From Aggregatibacter segnis (GTDB lineage: Bacteria; Pseudomonadota; Gammaproteobacteria; Enterobacterales; Pasteurellaceae): a stretch of 64,000 bases of DNA. Position numbers and translations under genes: made by a program. The first letter of the stretch is position 1. Each line of letters begins with the position of its first letter. The notes beneath the pieces were generated by a model, which saw nothing but the letters and a program-made list of their open reading frames with translations, was not told the DNA's origin and ran no database searches. Positions 8,720 to 18,051 of this stretch are shown piece by piece. Where the stretch lies: positions 310,001-374,000 of the forward strand of contig NZ_NRCW01000002.1 in assembly GCF_003130075.1 (NCBI RefSeq), written 5' to 3'.

Positions 8720-9748
8720 TTATTTCGATAATTTGATATCAGCCAGCCACTTATTAATTAATCGCTTGCCTTCGTCTTTAGAACCAAATTTCACAAAATC
8801 AAATTCAACAAAATCTAATTTTTTCGGATCAACGGATTTTGGTGAAGATTCCGCATTGGCATTCGTCGGGATTTGATATAAACCGAAATCACGCCATGGC
8901 ATTTCCTGCACCTCTTTCGACAACACAAAATCCATAAAAAGTTTGGCATTATCGAGGTTGCGTGCGCCTTTAATAATACTTGCACCGCCCAACGCATAAC
9001 CGGTTTTACCTTGTGGGATCACCGTTTCCACCGGCGCGCCTTTTTCTTTTTCGGTGGCATACGCATGCACAAAACCGACACTCACCGCACTTTCACCACG
9101 GGATAAATTCGCCGTCACCAGATTACTTTTCACATATTGCGACACGTTTTCATTGAGCTTTTTCAAATAATCAAAGGCTTTTTCTTCGCCCCAAAGCTGA
9201 ATCAAGGTTGCCATGATGGTATAGGTCGTGCCGGAAGCGCGCGGATCCGGCAGTTGAATTTCACCTTTATATTCCGGTTTGAGCAAATCTTCCCAGCTTT
9301 GTGGCGCGGGCAAACCCAGTTGTGCCAATTTTTGTGTATTCACACCAAAGCCCAACACCAACATGTATGCCACGGAAGTGAAATCCCCCTTTTGCGCCAT
9401 GAGTGATTTAAACTGCGGTAAAATTTCCGCTTGTTTTGGCGAACGGTAGGCTTCTAACAAACCCAACTCGCCTGCTTGGAAATGCGGCTCAATGGTACCG
9501 CCATACCAAAAATCTGCCTGGGGATTGTCTTTCTCCGCTTTGATCTTGCCAAAAATGGTTTCCGTGCCCCCGTGTACAAATTCAGTTTTCACATCATATT
9601 TTTCCCCGAACTGCGTCGTCACTTTTTCACACAAGGCATTTTGCACCGTGCAATACACGGTCAAACGCCCTTCCGCCGCCACCTGTTGGCTAAAAAATAA
9701 AGACGAAAGACACACCAAACCTAAACTGTGTTTAAACCATTTTTGCAT
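8720..9748 (-). CDS. afuA: AfuA, periplasmic substrate-binding protein
   Basis: Periplasmic receptor of the Afu importer, 342 residues. A Sec signal peptide (SLGLVCLSSLFFSQQVAAEG) precedes the mature start RLTVYCTVQNALCEKV. Segments such as NPQADFWYGGTIEPHFQAGE, YALGGASIIKGARNLDNAKL and the closing LINKWLADIKLSK match AfuA of Actinobacillus pleuropneumoniae closely. Known for the family: the A. pleuropneumoniae protein binds glucose-6-phosphate and related cyclic sugar phosphates rather than iron. Inferred: the same substrate here. Two cysteines near the mature N-terminus may form a disulfide. First gene of the afuABC operon; the 440-base region upstream is shared with nrdA. Confidence 0.9.
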   Translation of the reverse strand: MQKWFKHSLGLVCLSSLFFSQQVAAEGRLTVYCTVQNALCEKVTTQFGEKYDVKTEFVHGGTETIFGKIKAEKDNPQADFWYGGTIEPHFQAGELGLLEAYRSPKQAEILPQFKSLMAQKGDFTSVAYMLVLGFGVNTQKLAQLGLPAPQSWEDLLKPEYKGEIQLPDPRASGTTYTIMATLIQLWGEEKAFDYLKKLNENVSQYVKSNLVTANLSRGESAVSVGFVHAYATEKEKGAPVETVIPQGKTGYALGGASIIKGARNLDNAKLFMDFVLSKEVQEMPWRDFGLYQIPTNANAESSPKSVDPKKLDFVEFDFVKFGSKDEGKRLINKWLADIKLSK

Positions 9749-10189
9749 TTGAACACTCTCTTAAACAGACATAATGAAAGGCTGAGATTATATGTCATTA
9801 CATGAAAAATCGAAATCGATTGCGTTTAATTTTTACGCCAATGAAAGCCTTGTAAATACAGGTACAACCAATCACCTGTAAACAAAAACGATGAACTTGT
9901 CGTTGTGGTTTAAAATTTGTTGGGAAAAAAGACCGCACTTTTGATCCCCAAAAACATCCTCGGATCCGTTTTTAATTCAAAATTTGATCTCGCGCACAAA
10001 TTTTAATAAAGGCCTATTTCCGCCCATAGAAAAATCATCTTTATTTATAACCAGTTATTTAATGTCAACTAAGAGATAAAAAAATATATCGCTTGAATTC
10101 TTTATCTCAACACATTATCTTGTGCCCAATTTTTTGACTTGCAACTACATGTTGTGTTTTGGGTATATATCTAAGGAGTAGCATCTTCC
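9749..10189. other. Divergent control region between afuA and nrdA
   Basis: No gene is seen in these 441 bases. They hold one isolated USS near 9931, a possible Cra half-operator (AATCGATT at 9814-9821), an inverted repeat TACAGGT / ACCTGTA at 9857-9880 with a 10-base spacer, and the NrdR boxes described separately. The inverted repeat could be an operator for afuABC, but I do not recognise its regulator. Confidence 0.6.
10110..10155 (+). promoter_or_regulatory. Paired NrdR boxes upstream of nrdA
   Basis: ACACATTATCTTGT at 10110-10123 matches 13 of 14 positions of the NrdR box consensus ACACWATATMTWGT. A weaker copy, CAACTACATGTTGT at 10142-10155, matches 10 of 14. The starts are 32 bases apart, about three helical turns, the usual spacing of tandem NrdR boxes. 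A TTGACT -35-like element at 10134-10139 lies between them. nrdR itself is at 61387. Confidence 0.78.
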
Positions 10190-12460
10190 ATGAACAAGGC
10201 ATTAATGGTCACCAAACGTGACGGCACACTAGAGCCGATTAACCTCGATAAAATCCACCGCGTGATTACATGGGCGGCAGAAGGACTGGATAATGTGTCC
10301 GTCTCACAAGTGGAATTGCGTTCTCACATTCAGTTTTATGAAGGTATTCGTACTTCCGATATTCACGAAACCATTATCAAAGCAGCTGCGGACTTAATCA
10401 GCAAAGATTCTCCGGATTATCAATACCTTGCCGCACGCCTTGCGGTGTTCCATTTGCGTAAAAAGGCTTACGGCCATTTCGATCCGCCGCGTTTATACGA
10501 TCATGTGAAAAAACTCGTGCGCATGGGCAAATACGATCATGCCTTATTGGATGATTACACCCGTGAAGAATGGGATGAAATGGACGGTTTTATCGACCAT
10601 TGGCGCGACATGACCTTCTCTTATGCGGCAGTGAAACAATTAGAAGGCAAATATCTAGTCCAAAACCGCGTAACCGGAGAGATCTACGAATCTGCACAAT
10701 TCCTCTATTTATTAGTGGCGGCAAGTCTGTTCTCTAAATACCCGCAAGAAACCCGTTTGGATTATATCCGTCGTTTCTACGATGCGACTTCTACCTTCAA
10801 AATCTCCTTGCCAACCCCAATCATGGCAGGCGTACGTACCCCAACCCGCCAATTCAGCTCTTGTGTGTTGATCGAGTGTGGCGACAGCTTAGATTCCATT
10901 AACGCCACCGCCTCTGCCATCGTGAAATACGTTTCTCAACGTGCTGGTATCGGTGTGAATGCCGGTGCGATTCGTGCGCTAGGTAGCCCAATTCGTGGCG
11001 GCGAAGCGTTCCATACCGGTTGTATTCCGTTCTATAAATATTTCCAAACTGCCGTGAAATCTTGTTCTCAAGGTGGCGTGCGTGGCGGTGCGGCAACCGT
11101 GTATTACCCGATTTGGCACTTAGAAGTAGAAAGCCTGTTGGTGTTGAAAAACAACCGTGGTGTGGAAGACAACCGCGTGCGTCACATGGACTACGGCGTA
11201 CAGCTCAATAAATTAATGTATCAACGCTTAATCAAAGGCGGCGACATTACCCTATTCAGCCCGTCCGACGTACCGGGACTTTATGAAGCGTTCTTTGCGG
11301 ATCAAGACAAGTTTGAAGAACTTTACGTGCAATACGAGCAGGATCCGTCCATTCGTAAACGTACCGTAAAATCCGTGGAATTGTTCTCTTTATTAATGCA
11401 AGAACGTGCGTCCACCGGTCGTATTTACATTCACAACGTGGATCACTGCAACACTCACTCACCGTTCGATCCGAAAGTGGCACCGGTGCGTCAATCTAAT
11501 CTTTGTTTGGAAATCGCTTTACCAACCAAACCGCTAAGCCACATTAACGATGAACAAGGCGAAATCGCTCTTTGTACCCTCTCCGCCTTTAACTTAGGCA
11601 AATTGGAAAACTTAGACGAGCTCGACAATCTGGCGGATCTTGCGGTACGCGCATTGGATGCTTTATTAGATTACCAAGATTATCCGGTGATTGCGGCAAA
11701 ACGCAGTTCCCTAGCCCGTCGTTCTTTAGGTATCGGCGTCATCAACTATGCGTACTACTTGGCGAAACACGGCGTGCGTTATTCTGACGGCAGCGCCAAC
11801 GATTTAACCCACCGCACTTTCGAAGCCATTCAATATTATTTATTGAAAGCCTCCATGAACTTGGCGAAAGAGCAAGGCGCGTGTGAATACTTCCACGAAA
11901 CCACTTACGCACAAGGTATTTTGCCAATCGATACATACAAAAAAGACATCGACAGCTTAACCTCAGAGCCGTTGCATTACGACTGGGAAAGCCTACGCCG
12001 CGACATTAAAGAATTCGGCTTGCGCAACTCTACCCTCACCGCCTTAATGCCGTCGGAAACCTCTTCTCAGATTTCCAACGCCACCAACGGTATCGAACCG
12101 CCACGCGGCCATGTGAGCGTCAAAGCCTCGAAAGACGGTATTTTGAAACAAGTGGTGCCGGATTATGAAAACTTGGGTGAAAACTACGAATTACTTTGGG
12201 ACATCCCAGGCAACGATGGCTACTTGCACTTGGTCGGTATCATGCAAAAATTCGTAGACCAAGCCATCTCCGCCAACACCAACTACGATCCGAAACGTTT
12301 TGAAGACGGCAAAGTACCGATGAAAGTGTTGTTAAAAGATCTGTTAACCGCTTACAAATACGGCTTAAAAACCCTCTACTACCAAAACACCCGTGATGGT
12401 GCTGAAGACAGCCAAGAAGATTTAGATGATGGCTGTGCTGGTGGGGCGTGTAAGATTTAA
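10190..12460 (+). CDS. nrdA: Class Ia ribonucleoside-diphosphate reductase, alpha subunit
   Basis: Large catalytic and allosteric subunit that reduces ribonucleoside diphosphates to deoxyribonucleotides with NrdB. An N-terminal ATP-cone (about residues 5-95) senses ATP/dATP. Active-site features are visible: the first redox cysteine in FSSCVLIECGDS, the thiyl-radical and proton-relay motif NLCLEI, paired tyrosines before the C-terminus, and the C-terminal shuttle cysteines in GCAGGACKI. Length is 756 residues (E. coli 761). AAGGAG precedes the ATG. NrdR boxes upstream predict repression by NrdR. nrdB follows, but an 88-residue gene and two palindromes intervene. Confidence 0.97.
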   Translation: MNKALMVTKRDGTLEPINLDKIHRVITWAAEGLDNVSVSQVELRSHIQFYEGIRTSDIHETIIKAAADLISKDSPDYQYLAARLAVFHLRKKAYGHFDPPRLYDHVKKLVRMGKYDHALLDDYTREEWDEMDGFIDHWRDMTFSYAAVKQLEGKYLVQNRVTGEIYESAQFLYLLVAASLFSKYPQETRLDYIRRFYDATSTFKISLPTPIMAGVRTPTRQFSSCVLIECGDSLDSINATASAIVKYVSQRAGIGVNAGAIRALGSPIRGGEAFHTGCIPFYKYFQTAVKSCSQGGVRGGAATVYYPIWHLEVESLLVLKNNRGVEDNRVRHMDYGVQLNKLMYQRLIKGGDITLFSPSDVPGLYEAFFADQDKFEELYVQYEQDPSIRKRTVKSVELFSLLMQERASTGRIYIHNVDHCNTHSPFDPKVAPVRQSNLCLEIALPTKPLSHINDEQGEIALCTLSAFNLGKLENLDELDNLADLAVRALDALLDYQDYPVIAAKRSSLARRSLGIGVINYAYYLAKHGVRYSDGSANDLTHRTFEAIQYYLLKASMNLAKEQGACEYFHETTYAQGILPIDTYKKDIDSLTSEPLHYDWESLRRDIKEFGLRNSTLTALMPSETSSQISNATNGIEPPRGHVSVKASKDGILKQVVPDYENLGENYELLWDIPGNDGYLHLVGIMQKFVDQAISANTNYDPKRFEDGKVPMKVLLKDLLTAYKYGLKTLYYQNTRDGAEDSQEDLDDGCAGGACKI

Positions 12461-12482
12461 ACGCTATATAGGAGACATAATT

Positions 12483-12749
12483 ATGAACGTGCTTGTAAAA
12501 ACTTCTGGGATTAAAAAAAATGAAAGTGGAGAAAAATACCAAGATGTATGTTTTGGAGTTCCTTTCAATTTATGTAAATTTACTGAAGAAGCCCTGAATG
12601 CTATAGAGGAAAAGAAATATCAATTTCTAAGTAAGTTAAATTCGACTGGTGAATTATGGGAAGAATATCCGTCAGAAATACACACCGCTTGGTCTACTGA
12701 TGATCACTTATATCAATATAAATGTTTTCGCTTCATAAAGAGAGATTAA
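12483..12749 (+). CDS. Hypothetical 88-residue protein inserted between nrdA and nrdB
   Basis: I do not recognise this gene. It starts at an ATG behind TATAGGAGACATAATT, 22 bases after the nrdA stop, and encodes a small soluble protein with no signal peptide or membrane span, mixed charge, two central cysteines (QDVCFGVPFNLCKF) and several aromatic residues (ELWEEYPSEIHTAWSTDD). Base composition is clearly more AT-rich than the flanking nrd genes and it lacks a USS, suggesting later acquisition. Two REP-like palindromes follow it. Given spacing and lack of a terminator it is probably co-transcribed with nrdA. A role linked to ribonucleotide reductase is only a possibility; an orphan immunity-like protein is another. 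Confidence 0.65.
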   Translation: MNVLVKTSGIKKNESGEKYQDVCFGVPFNLCKFTEEALNAIEEKKYQFLSKLNSTGELWEEYPSEIHTAWSTDDHLYQYKCFRFIKRD

Positions 12750-12780
12750 AAATAGCATATCCCAAATAAACTGACTGATA

Positions 12781-12843
12781 GCGCAAGCGTCCACGCTTGT
12801 GTTAAGTAAATAAACTAAAGGCACAAGCGAAGACGCTTGCGCC
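12781..12843. repeat. Two REP-like palindromes between the 88-residue gene and nrdB
   Basis: GCGCAAGCGTCCACGCTTGTG (21 bases, 12781-12801) and GGCACAAGCG-AAGA-CGCTTGCGCC (12820-12843) are imperfect palindromes of one family, placed head to head 18 bases apart. The same core recurs at 33889. The spaced pair resembles a BIME-like unit and could fold into one larger hairpin within the nrdAB transcript. Confidence 0.8.
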
Positions 12844-12906
12844 AGCATGAAAAAACATTTTAAAAACTGACCGCACTTTACTCTTAAGATTAAAGGAGAA
12901 ACAAAA

Positions 12907-14037
12907 ATGGCATACACCACTTTCTCACAAAACAAAAACGACCAGTTAAAAGAACCAATGTTCTTTGGTCAAAACGTTAACGTTGCCCGTTACGATCAAC
13001 AAAAATATGAGACCTTTGAAAAGCTCATTGAAAAACAACTTTCCTTCTTCTGGCGTCCGGAAGAAGTGGATGTGTCGCAAGACCGTATCGACTATGCGGC
13101 GTTGCCTGAGCATGAAAAACACATTTTCATCAGTAACTTAAAATATCAAACTTTATTAGATTCTATTCAAGGCCGCAGCCCGAACGTGGCGTTGTTACCG
13201 TTGGTGTCTATTCCGGAATTGGAAACCTGGATCGAGACGTGGACGTTCTCCGAAACCATCCACTCCCGTTCTTACACGCACATTATCCGTAACATTGTGA
13301 ACGATCCGTCTATCGTGTTTGACGACATCGTGACCAACGAAGAAATTATCAAACGGGCGCGCGATATTTCTTCTTACTACGACGATTTAATCCGCGACAG
13401 CCAACTTTACAGCCTGTACAGCGAAGGCACTTACACCGTGGATGGCAAAGAATGTGTCGTTACCTTACGTAATTTGAAAAAACAACTTTACCTTTGCTTA
13501 ATGAGCGTGAACGCGCTTGAAGCCATTCGTTTCTATGTGTCTTTCGCGTGCTCTTTTGCCTTTGCAGAACGTCAATTAATGGAAGGCAATGCGAAAATCA
13601 TTAAATTCATCGCTCGTGATGAAGCATTGCACTTAACCGGTACGCAGCATATTTTAAACATTATGGCGGCAGGTCAAGACGATCCGGAGATGGCAGAGAT
13701 TGCCGAAGAATGTAAACAAGAAGCTTACGATTTATTCTTAGCGGCAGCAGAACAAGAAAAAGACTGGGCGGATTATTTGTTCAAAGACGGCTCCATGATC
13801 GGCTTGAACAGAGACATTTTGGTGCAATACGTGGAATACATCACCAATATCCGTATGCAGGCGGTAGGCTTGCCATTGCCGTTCCAAGCGCGTTCCAACC
13901 CGATTCCATGGATCAACGCCTGGTTGGTTTCCGACAACGTACAAGTGGCGCCGCAAGAAGTGGAAGTGAGTTCTTATCTTGTAGGTCAAATTGACTCCAA
14001 AGTGGACACAAAAGATTTCGACGATTTCGATCTGTAA
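12907..14037 (+). CDS. nrdB: Class Ia ribonucleoside-diphosphate reductase, beta subunit
   Basis: Small subunit that houses the diferric-tyrosyl radical cofactor used by NrdA. The iron-ligand and radical region [19 protein letters not shown] contains Glu, His and the stable-radical Tyr in the spacing of E. coli E115/H118/Y122; the second ligand set lies in [15 protein letters not shown]. Length is 376 residues, identical in class to E. coli NrdB. AAAGGAG precedes the ATG. The C-terminal tail ends in an acidic, aspartate-rich stretch ([10 protein letters not shown]) that docks into NrdA. YfaE, which maintains its iron centre, lies 1.7 kb downstream. Confidence 0.97.
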   Translation: MAYTTFSQNKNDQLKEPMFFGQNVNVARYDQQKYETFEKLIEKQLSFFWRPEEVDVSQDRIDYAALPEHEKHIFISNLKYQTLLDSIQGRSPNVALLPLVSIPELETWIETWTFSETIHSRSYTHIIRNIVNDPSIVFDDIVTNEEIIKRARDISSYYDDLIRDSQLYSLYSEGTYTVDGKECVVTLRNLKKQLYLCLMSVNALEAIRFYVSFACSFAFAERQLMEGNAKIIKFIARDEALHLTGTQHILNIMAAGQDDPEMAEIAEECKQEAYDLFLAAAEQEKDWADYLFKDGSMIGLNRDILVQYVEYITNIRMQAVGLPLPFQARSNPIPWINAWLVSDNVQVAPQEVEVSSYLVGQIDSKVDTKDFDDFDL

Positions 14038-14051
14038 TCTTTGGTGTCGCT

Positions 14052-14112
14052 AAAAGTGCGGTGGATTTTTCGGGTGTTTTTAAACGCCAGTAAAATCTAC
14101 CGCACTTTTTTA
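14052..14112 (+). terminator. Terminator after nrdB (USS pair)
   Basis: AAAAGTGCGGTGGATTTT pairs with AAAATCTACCGCACTTTT across a 23-base loop, followed by a T run. The loop contains a smaller inverted repeat. One stem mismatch. Confidence 0.85.
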
Positions 14113-14295
14113 TTTCTCAATGATTGTCTCCTCTACTCAGTAAAACAAGCATGTAATCCTTTCATAAAAATCACCGCACTTTTATCTCTTTCTTCTTCAC
14201 AAAATATATTTGATAGCCTTCACAATTTTGTTAAAAAAATGTTTCTAGTTTATTAAAACAATGCTAATAAATAGCAGCCATGGAGGACATTTATT

Positions 14296-15681
14296 ATGCA
14301 AACACAAATCCCTTTCTTCGCTAAATATAAAAGCCTGATTATTCTTGTTTTGGATTTTATCTTGATGTTGGTGCTAATCAACACGTTGCCCTTCTCACCA
14401 AAGGAAAACCGCGGCTTAGCCTTGCTGACGTTCATCGGTATTTTGTGGTTAACGGAAGCCTTTAATATTACGGTAACCTCGCTTATGGTGCCTATTCTTG
14501 CCATTGGTTTGGGGCTCATTAATACACAGAAAGCCCTTGCGCCTTTTGCTACGCCGATTATTTATATGTTCTTCGGCGGCTTTGTTATCGCGGCAGTATT
14601 ACAAATTCAGCAACTGGATAAAATTATCGCGAATTACATCGTGCGACTCGCCAAAGGCAATTTAAAACTTTCCGTGGCGTATTTATTTGGGGTCACCACC
14701 TTTTTATCCATGTGGATCAACAACACGGCTGTCGCGGCAATGATGTTGCCACTTACCATCGGGATGTTAAAAGGGTTGAATGCAGAAAAAAATTATCGCC
14801 TGTATGCCTTTACCTTATTAGGCATGGCGTTCTGTGCCAGTATTGGCGGCATTGGCACTTTAGTCGGTAGCGCACCGAATGCCATCTTGGCCTCTCAAAT
14901 TCAAGTGACTTTCACCGAGTGGTTAGGCTATGGCTTCCCGGTAATGCTGTTGTTGCTACCTTCCATGTTATTTGCCCTTTGGGTCATTTTACGTCCCAAC
15001 TTTCATGTTGAATTTGCCCCTTCTCTTGAAAAAGTCTCTTTCACGAAAAAGAACATCATCACTCTCATTATCTTCAGCGTAATGGCATTACTGCTTCTGT
15101 TTAGTTCGCTAATCAACCCGTGGTTCTCCGGTTTACTGGGCTTAGAGAAAAAAATTGATAGCTTTGATAGTATTATCGCTTTAACCGTCGTGGTGATTAT
15201 CGGCGTGACCGGTGTAGCCAAATGGAAAGAAATTCAAGAACGTGTGGAATGGGGCGTGTTAATGCTTTTCGGCGGTGGTTTAACCTTGAGTATCGTGATG
15301 AAAGACTCCGGTGCCAGTAAAATCATGGCAGATACCATTGTGCAATTTACCAATGAAAAACCGCTGTGGGTGCTTTGTTTCGTTGTCAGCGCGTTCATCA
15401 TCTTCCTCACAGAATTCACCTCTAACACCGCCAGCGCAGCATTGATCATGCCGATTGTGATTTCAGTGGCGCAAACCCTAAACTTGCCATCAATCGCTCT
15501 TGCCGCCATCATCGCCTGCGGTGCAAGTTGTGCCTTTATGTTGCCAATCGCCACGCCGCCGAATGCTATCGTGTTCGCAACAGGCCATGTCAAACAAGTA
15601 GATATGGCAAAAGTCGGCTTTATTCTCAACCTTTTCTGTATCGGAATAATTGGCGGCATGGCATATTTCGTGTGGATCTAA
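14296..15681 (+). CDS. DASS-family (SLC13-type) dicarboxylate/anion:sodium symporter
   Basis: Inner-membrane secondary transporter of 461 residues with about 11-12 hydrophobic spans. Two inverted-repeat substrate/sodium-binding motifs are clear: WINNTAVAAMMLPLTIG near residue 140 and FTSNTASAALIMPIVIS near 375, each an (S/N)NT-type loop typical of divalent anion:Na+ symporters such as VcINDY. Probable substrates are C4 dicarboxylates or citrate; the sequence does not decide. ATGGAGGACATTTATT provides the ribosome-binding site. It sits between nrdB and yfaE with terminators on both sides, so it is an independent unit inserted in the locus. Confidence 0.88.
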   Translation: MQTQIPFFAKYKSLIILVLDFILMLVLINTLPFSPKENRGLALLTFIGILWLTEAFNITVTSLMVPILAIGLGLINTQKALAPFATPIIYMFFGGFVIAAVLQIQQLDKIIANYIVRLAKGNLKLSVAYLFGVTTFLSMWINNTAVAAMMLPLTIGMLKGLNAEKNYRLYAFTLLGMAFCASIGGIGTLVGSAPNAILASQIQVTFTEWLGYGFPVMLLLLPSMLFALWVILRPNFHVEFAPSLEKVSFTKKNIITLIIFSVMALLLLFSSLINPWFSGLLGLEKKIDSFDSIIALTVVVIIGVTGVAKWKEIQERVEWGVLMLFGGGLTLSIVMKDSGASKIMADTIVQFTNEKPLWVLCFVVSAFIIFLTEFTSNTASAALIMPIVISVAQTLNLPSIALAAIIACGASCAFMLPIATPPNAIVFATGHVKQVDMAKVGFILNLFCIGIIGGMAYFVWI

Positions 15682-15710
15682 TTTCGATTACAATACGCCC
15701 AATGCTATTT

Positions 15711-15739
15711 AGAGCAGTTTTCTAACTGCTCTTTTTTTA
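15711..15739 (+). terminator. Terminator between the DASS transporter and yfaE
   Basis: AGAGCAGTT and AACTGCTCT form a 9-bp stem with a 4-base loop followed by seven T residues. The T run ends only about six bases before the yfaE ATG, leaving no room for a normal ribosome-binding site or promoter. Confidence 0.92.
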
Positions 15740-15744
15740 TTTTA

Positions 15745-15999
15745 ATGATCATGAAAATTCATTTATTACACAGCCGTCAAACCATCGAACACGATAATCA
15801 AATCCCGCTCCTCAATCGCTTGGAGCAACATGGCATTCACCATGAATACCAATGTCGTAGTGGCTATTGTGGTTCTTGCCGAGTAAAAATAAAAAAAGGC
15901 AAAGTGTCCTACGCAGAAACACCGTTAGCCTTTTTACAACAAGACGAGATTTTATTATGTTGTTGTCGGGTGGAAGAGGATTTGGAGATTGAGTTGTAA
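15745..15999 (+). CDS. yfaE: YfaE-type 2Fe-2S ferredoxin for NrdB cofactor maintenance
   Basis: An 84-residue plant-type [2Fe-2S] ferredoxin. Ligand cysteines are visible at 37, 42 and 45 (YQCRSGYCGSCRV) and in LCCCR near 72-74. E. coli YfaE reduces the diferric centre of NrdB to regenerate the tyrosyl radical, and the length, the EYQCR.GYCGSCR motif and the closing DLEIEL match it. The start could be residue 1 or Met3. It has no Shine-Dalgarno and begins just after a strong terminator, so its expression signal is unclear. Convergent with dapB. Presence near nrdAB supports the assignment. Confidence 0.9.
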   Translation: MIMKIHLLHSRQTIEHDNQIPLLNRLEQHGIHHEYQCRSGYCGSCRVKIKKGKVSYAETPLAFLQQDEILLCCCRVEEDLEIEL

Positions 16000-16091
16000 A
16001 AACACGGTGAAAAATAACCGCACTTTGATCGATGAAGCTGAAATGATGATCAATTTCGGATACAAAAAGGGGCGTTTACTCACCCCTACTT

Positions 16092-16922
<831 letters not shown>

Positions 16923-17543
16923 CTAACTCATGATTTTCAACGCACCACTGTAAATTAAGTAGGCGCCGAACAGAATAAAAATCACGCCTGAAGCGTTATC
17001 TATATAGCGACTATATCGGCTATAAAAACGTTTTGCAAAGGGGCGTGAAAATAAGAGGGAAATCACATAGAAATAAACAAAGGTTTCTATCGTGATAATC
17101 AAAAGTGCGGTCAACATTTGCCGCGTTTCAGTGATGTTGACGAGGACAAAAGACATCACGATGCTGAAATAAATCACCACTTTGGCGTTGGATAAATTCA
17201 CCAGCAGGCCTTTGATGATTTCATTTTTAGACGCTGTGTTTTGTATCAAATTGCTTTCATCAAATACCGCATTGGTTGTGACCCGAGCCATTTTCACACC
17301 CAGATAAAACAAATAGCTACCGCCCAATGCCATCACAATACCTTGCAACGCCGGCATCGTTTTGAACACAATCGCCAAACCTAACACTGCAGCCGTCGCC
17401 CAAATGGTCACGCCAATCGTGATGCCAATCACACCATAGATTGCCGTTCGCCGAGAATGTATTGCCGCAGCTCGGCTGACATAAAAGAAATCAGGCCCAG
17501 GCGAAAGCAACCCCATTAAATGAACGAACATTAAATGTAACAT
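16923..17543 (-). CDS. LysE/RhtB-family amino acid exporter
   Basis: A 206-residue inner-membrane protein with about six spans. The family signature is at the N-terminus, GLLSPGPDFFYVSRAAA, followed by GVIGITIGVTIWATAAVLGL and a terminal span ending in LIYSGALK. LysE/RhtB proteins export amino acids such as lysine, threonine or homoserine lactones; specificity is not evident. It follows pgpA by six bases and precedes dapB, so it belongs to the ribH-nusB-thiL-pgpA run. Confidence 0.85.
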   Translation of the reverse strand: MLHLMFVHLMGLLSPGPDFFYVSRAAAIHSRRTAIYGVIGITIGVTIWATAAVLGLAIVFKTMPALQGIVMALGGSYLFYLGVKMARVTTNAVFDESNLIQNTASKNEIIKGLLVNLSNAKVVIYFSIVMSFVLVNITETRQMLTALLIITIETFVYFYVISLLFSRPFAKRFYSRYSRYIDNASGVIFILFGAYLIYSGALKIMS

Positions 17544-17549
17544 GATTTG

Positions 17550-18041
17550 CTAGATAAAATGCGCTAAGGCGAGAATGACGAGAATGCTATAACCTGCCGC
17601 CAAAATATCATCCACCATAATGCCGAAGCCGTTGGTGAGTTTTTCATCGAAATAGCGGATCGGGTAAGGTTTTAAAATATCAAACAGGCGGAAGGTCACG
17701 AAAGCAACGGCGCACCAAAATAAAGACACTTCCGGCACCACCAACAGCACCAAGAAAACGGCGACAATTTCATCCCACACAATGCTGCCATGATCATGCA
17801 CGCCCATGTCGTGGCTAGTGCATTCGCATAACCAAATGCCAAGAAAGAAACAAAGTGCGGTCAATATAAAAAATGTTTTTGCACCCAGCCAAGGCAGTAA
17901 TAATGCGCCAACAATCACCCCCACCAAACTACCCCACGTGCCGGGCGCCGGATGCAATAAACCGGAACCCAAACCCAGTGCGAGAAAATGAATAGGATTG
18001 CGCAACGTCACCCGTTCAAGGGGATTTTGTGGTGCTGCCAT
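17550..18041 (-). CDS. pgpA: Phosphatidylglycerophosphatase A
   Basis: Inner-membrane lipid phosphatase that removes the phosphate of phosphatidylglycerophosphate to give phosphatidylglycerol. Conserved motifs are present: NPIHFLALGLGSGLLHPAPG near the start, DMGVHDHGSIVWDE in the middle, and RLFDILKPYPIRYFDE followed by GFGIMVDDILAA. I chose the start MAAPQNPLER at 18041; an in-frame ATG at 18077 would overlap the thiL end by 26 bases and adds residues not seen in relatives. About 163 residues, 3-4 membrane spans. Confidence 0.93.
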   Translation of the reverse strand: MAAPQNPLERVTLRNPIHFLALGLGSGLLHPAPGTWGSLVGVIVGALLLPWLGAKTFFILTALCFFLGIWLCECTSHDMGVHDHGSIVWDEIVAVFLVLLVVPEVSLFWCAVAFVTFRLFDILKPYPIRYFDEKLTNGFGIMVDDILAAGYSILVILALAHFI

Positions 18042-18051
18042 AATGAAAGAC

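Noticed and set aside
15234-15659. 141-codon open frame antisense to the DASS transporter
   Set aside because: Shadow of the transporter's codon pattern; no start signals or similarity.
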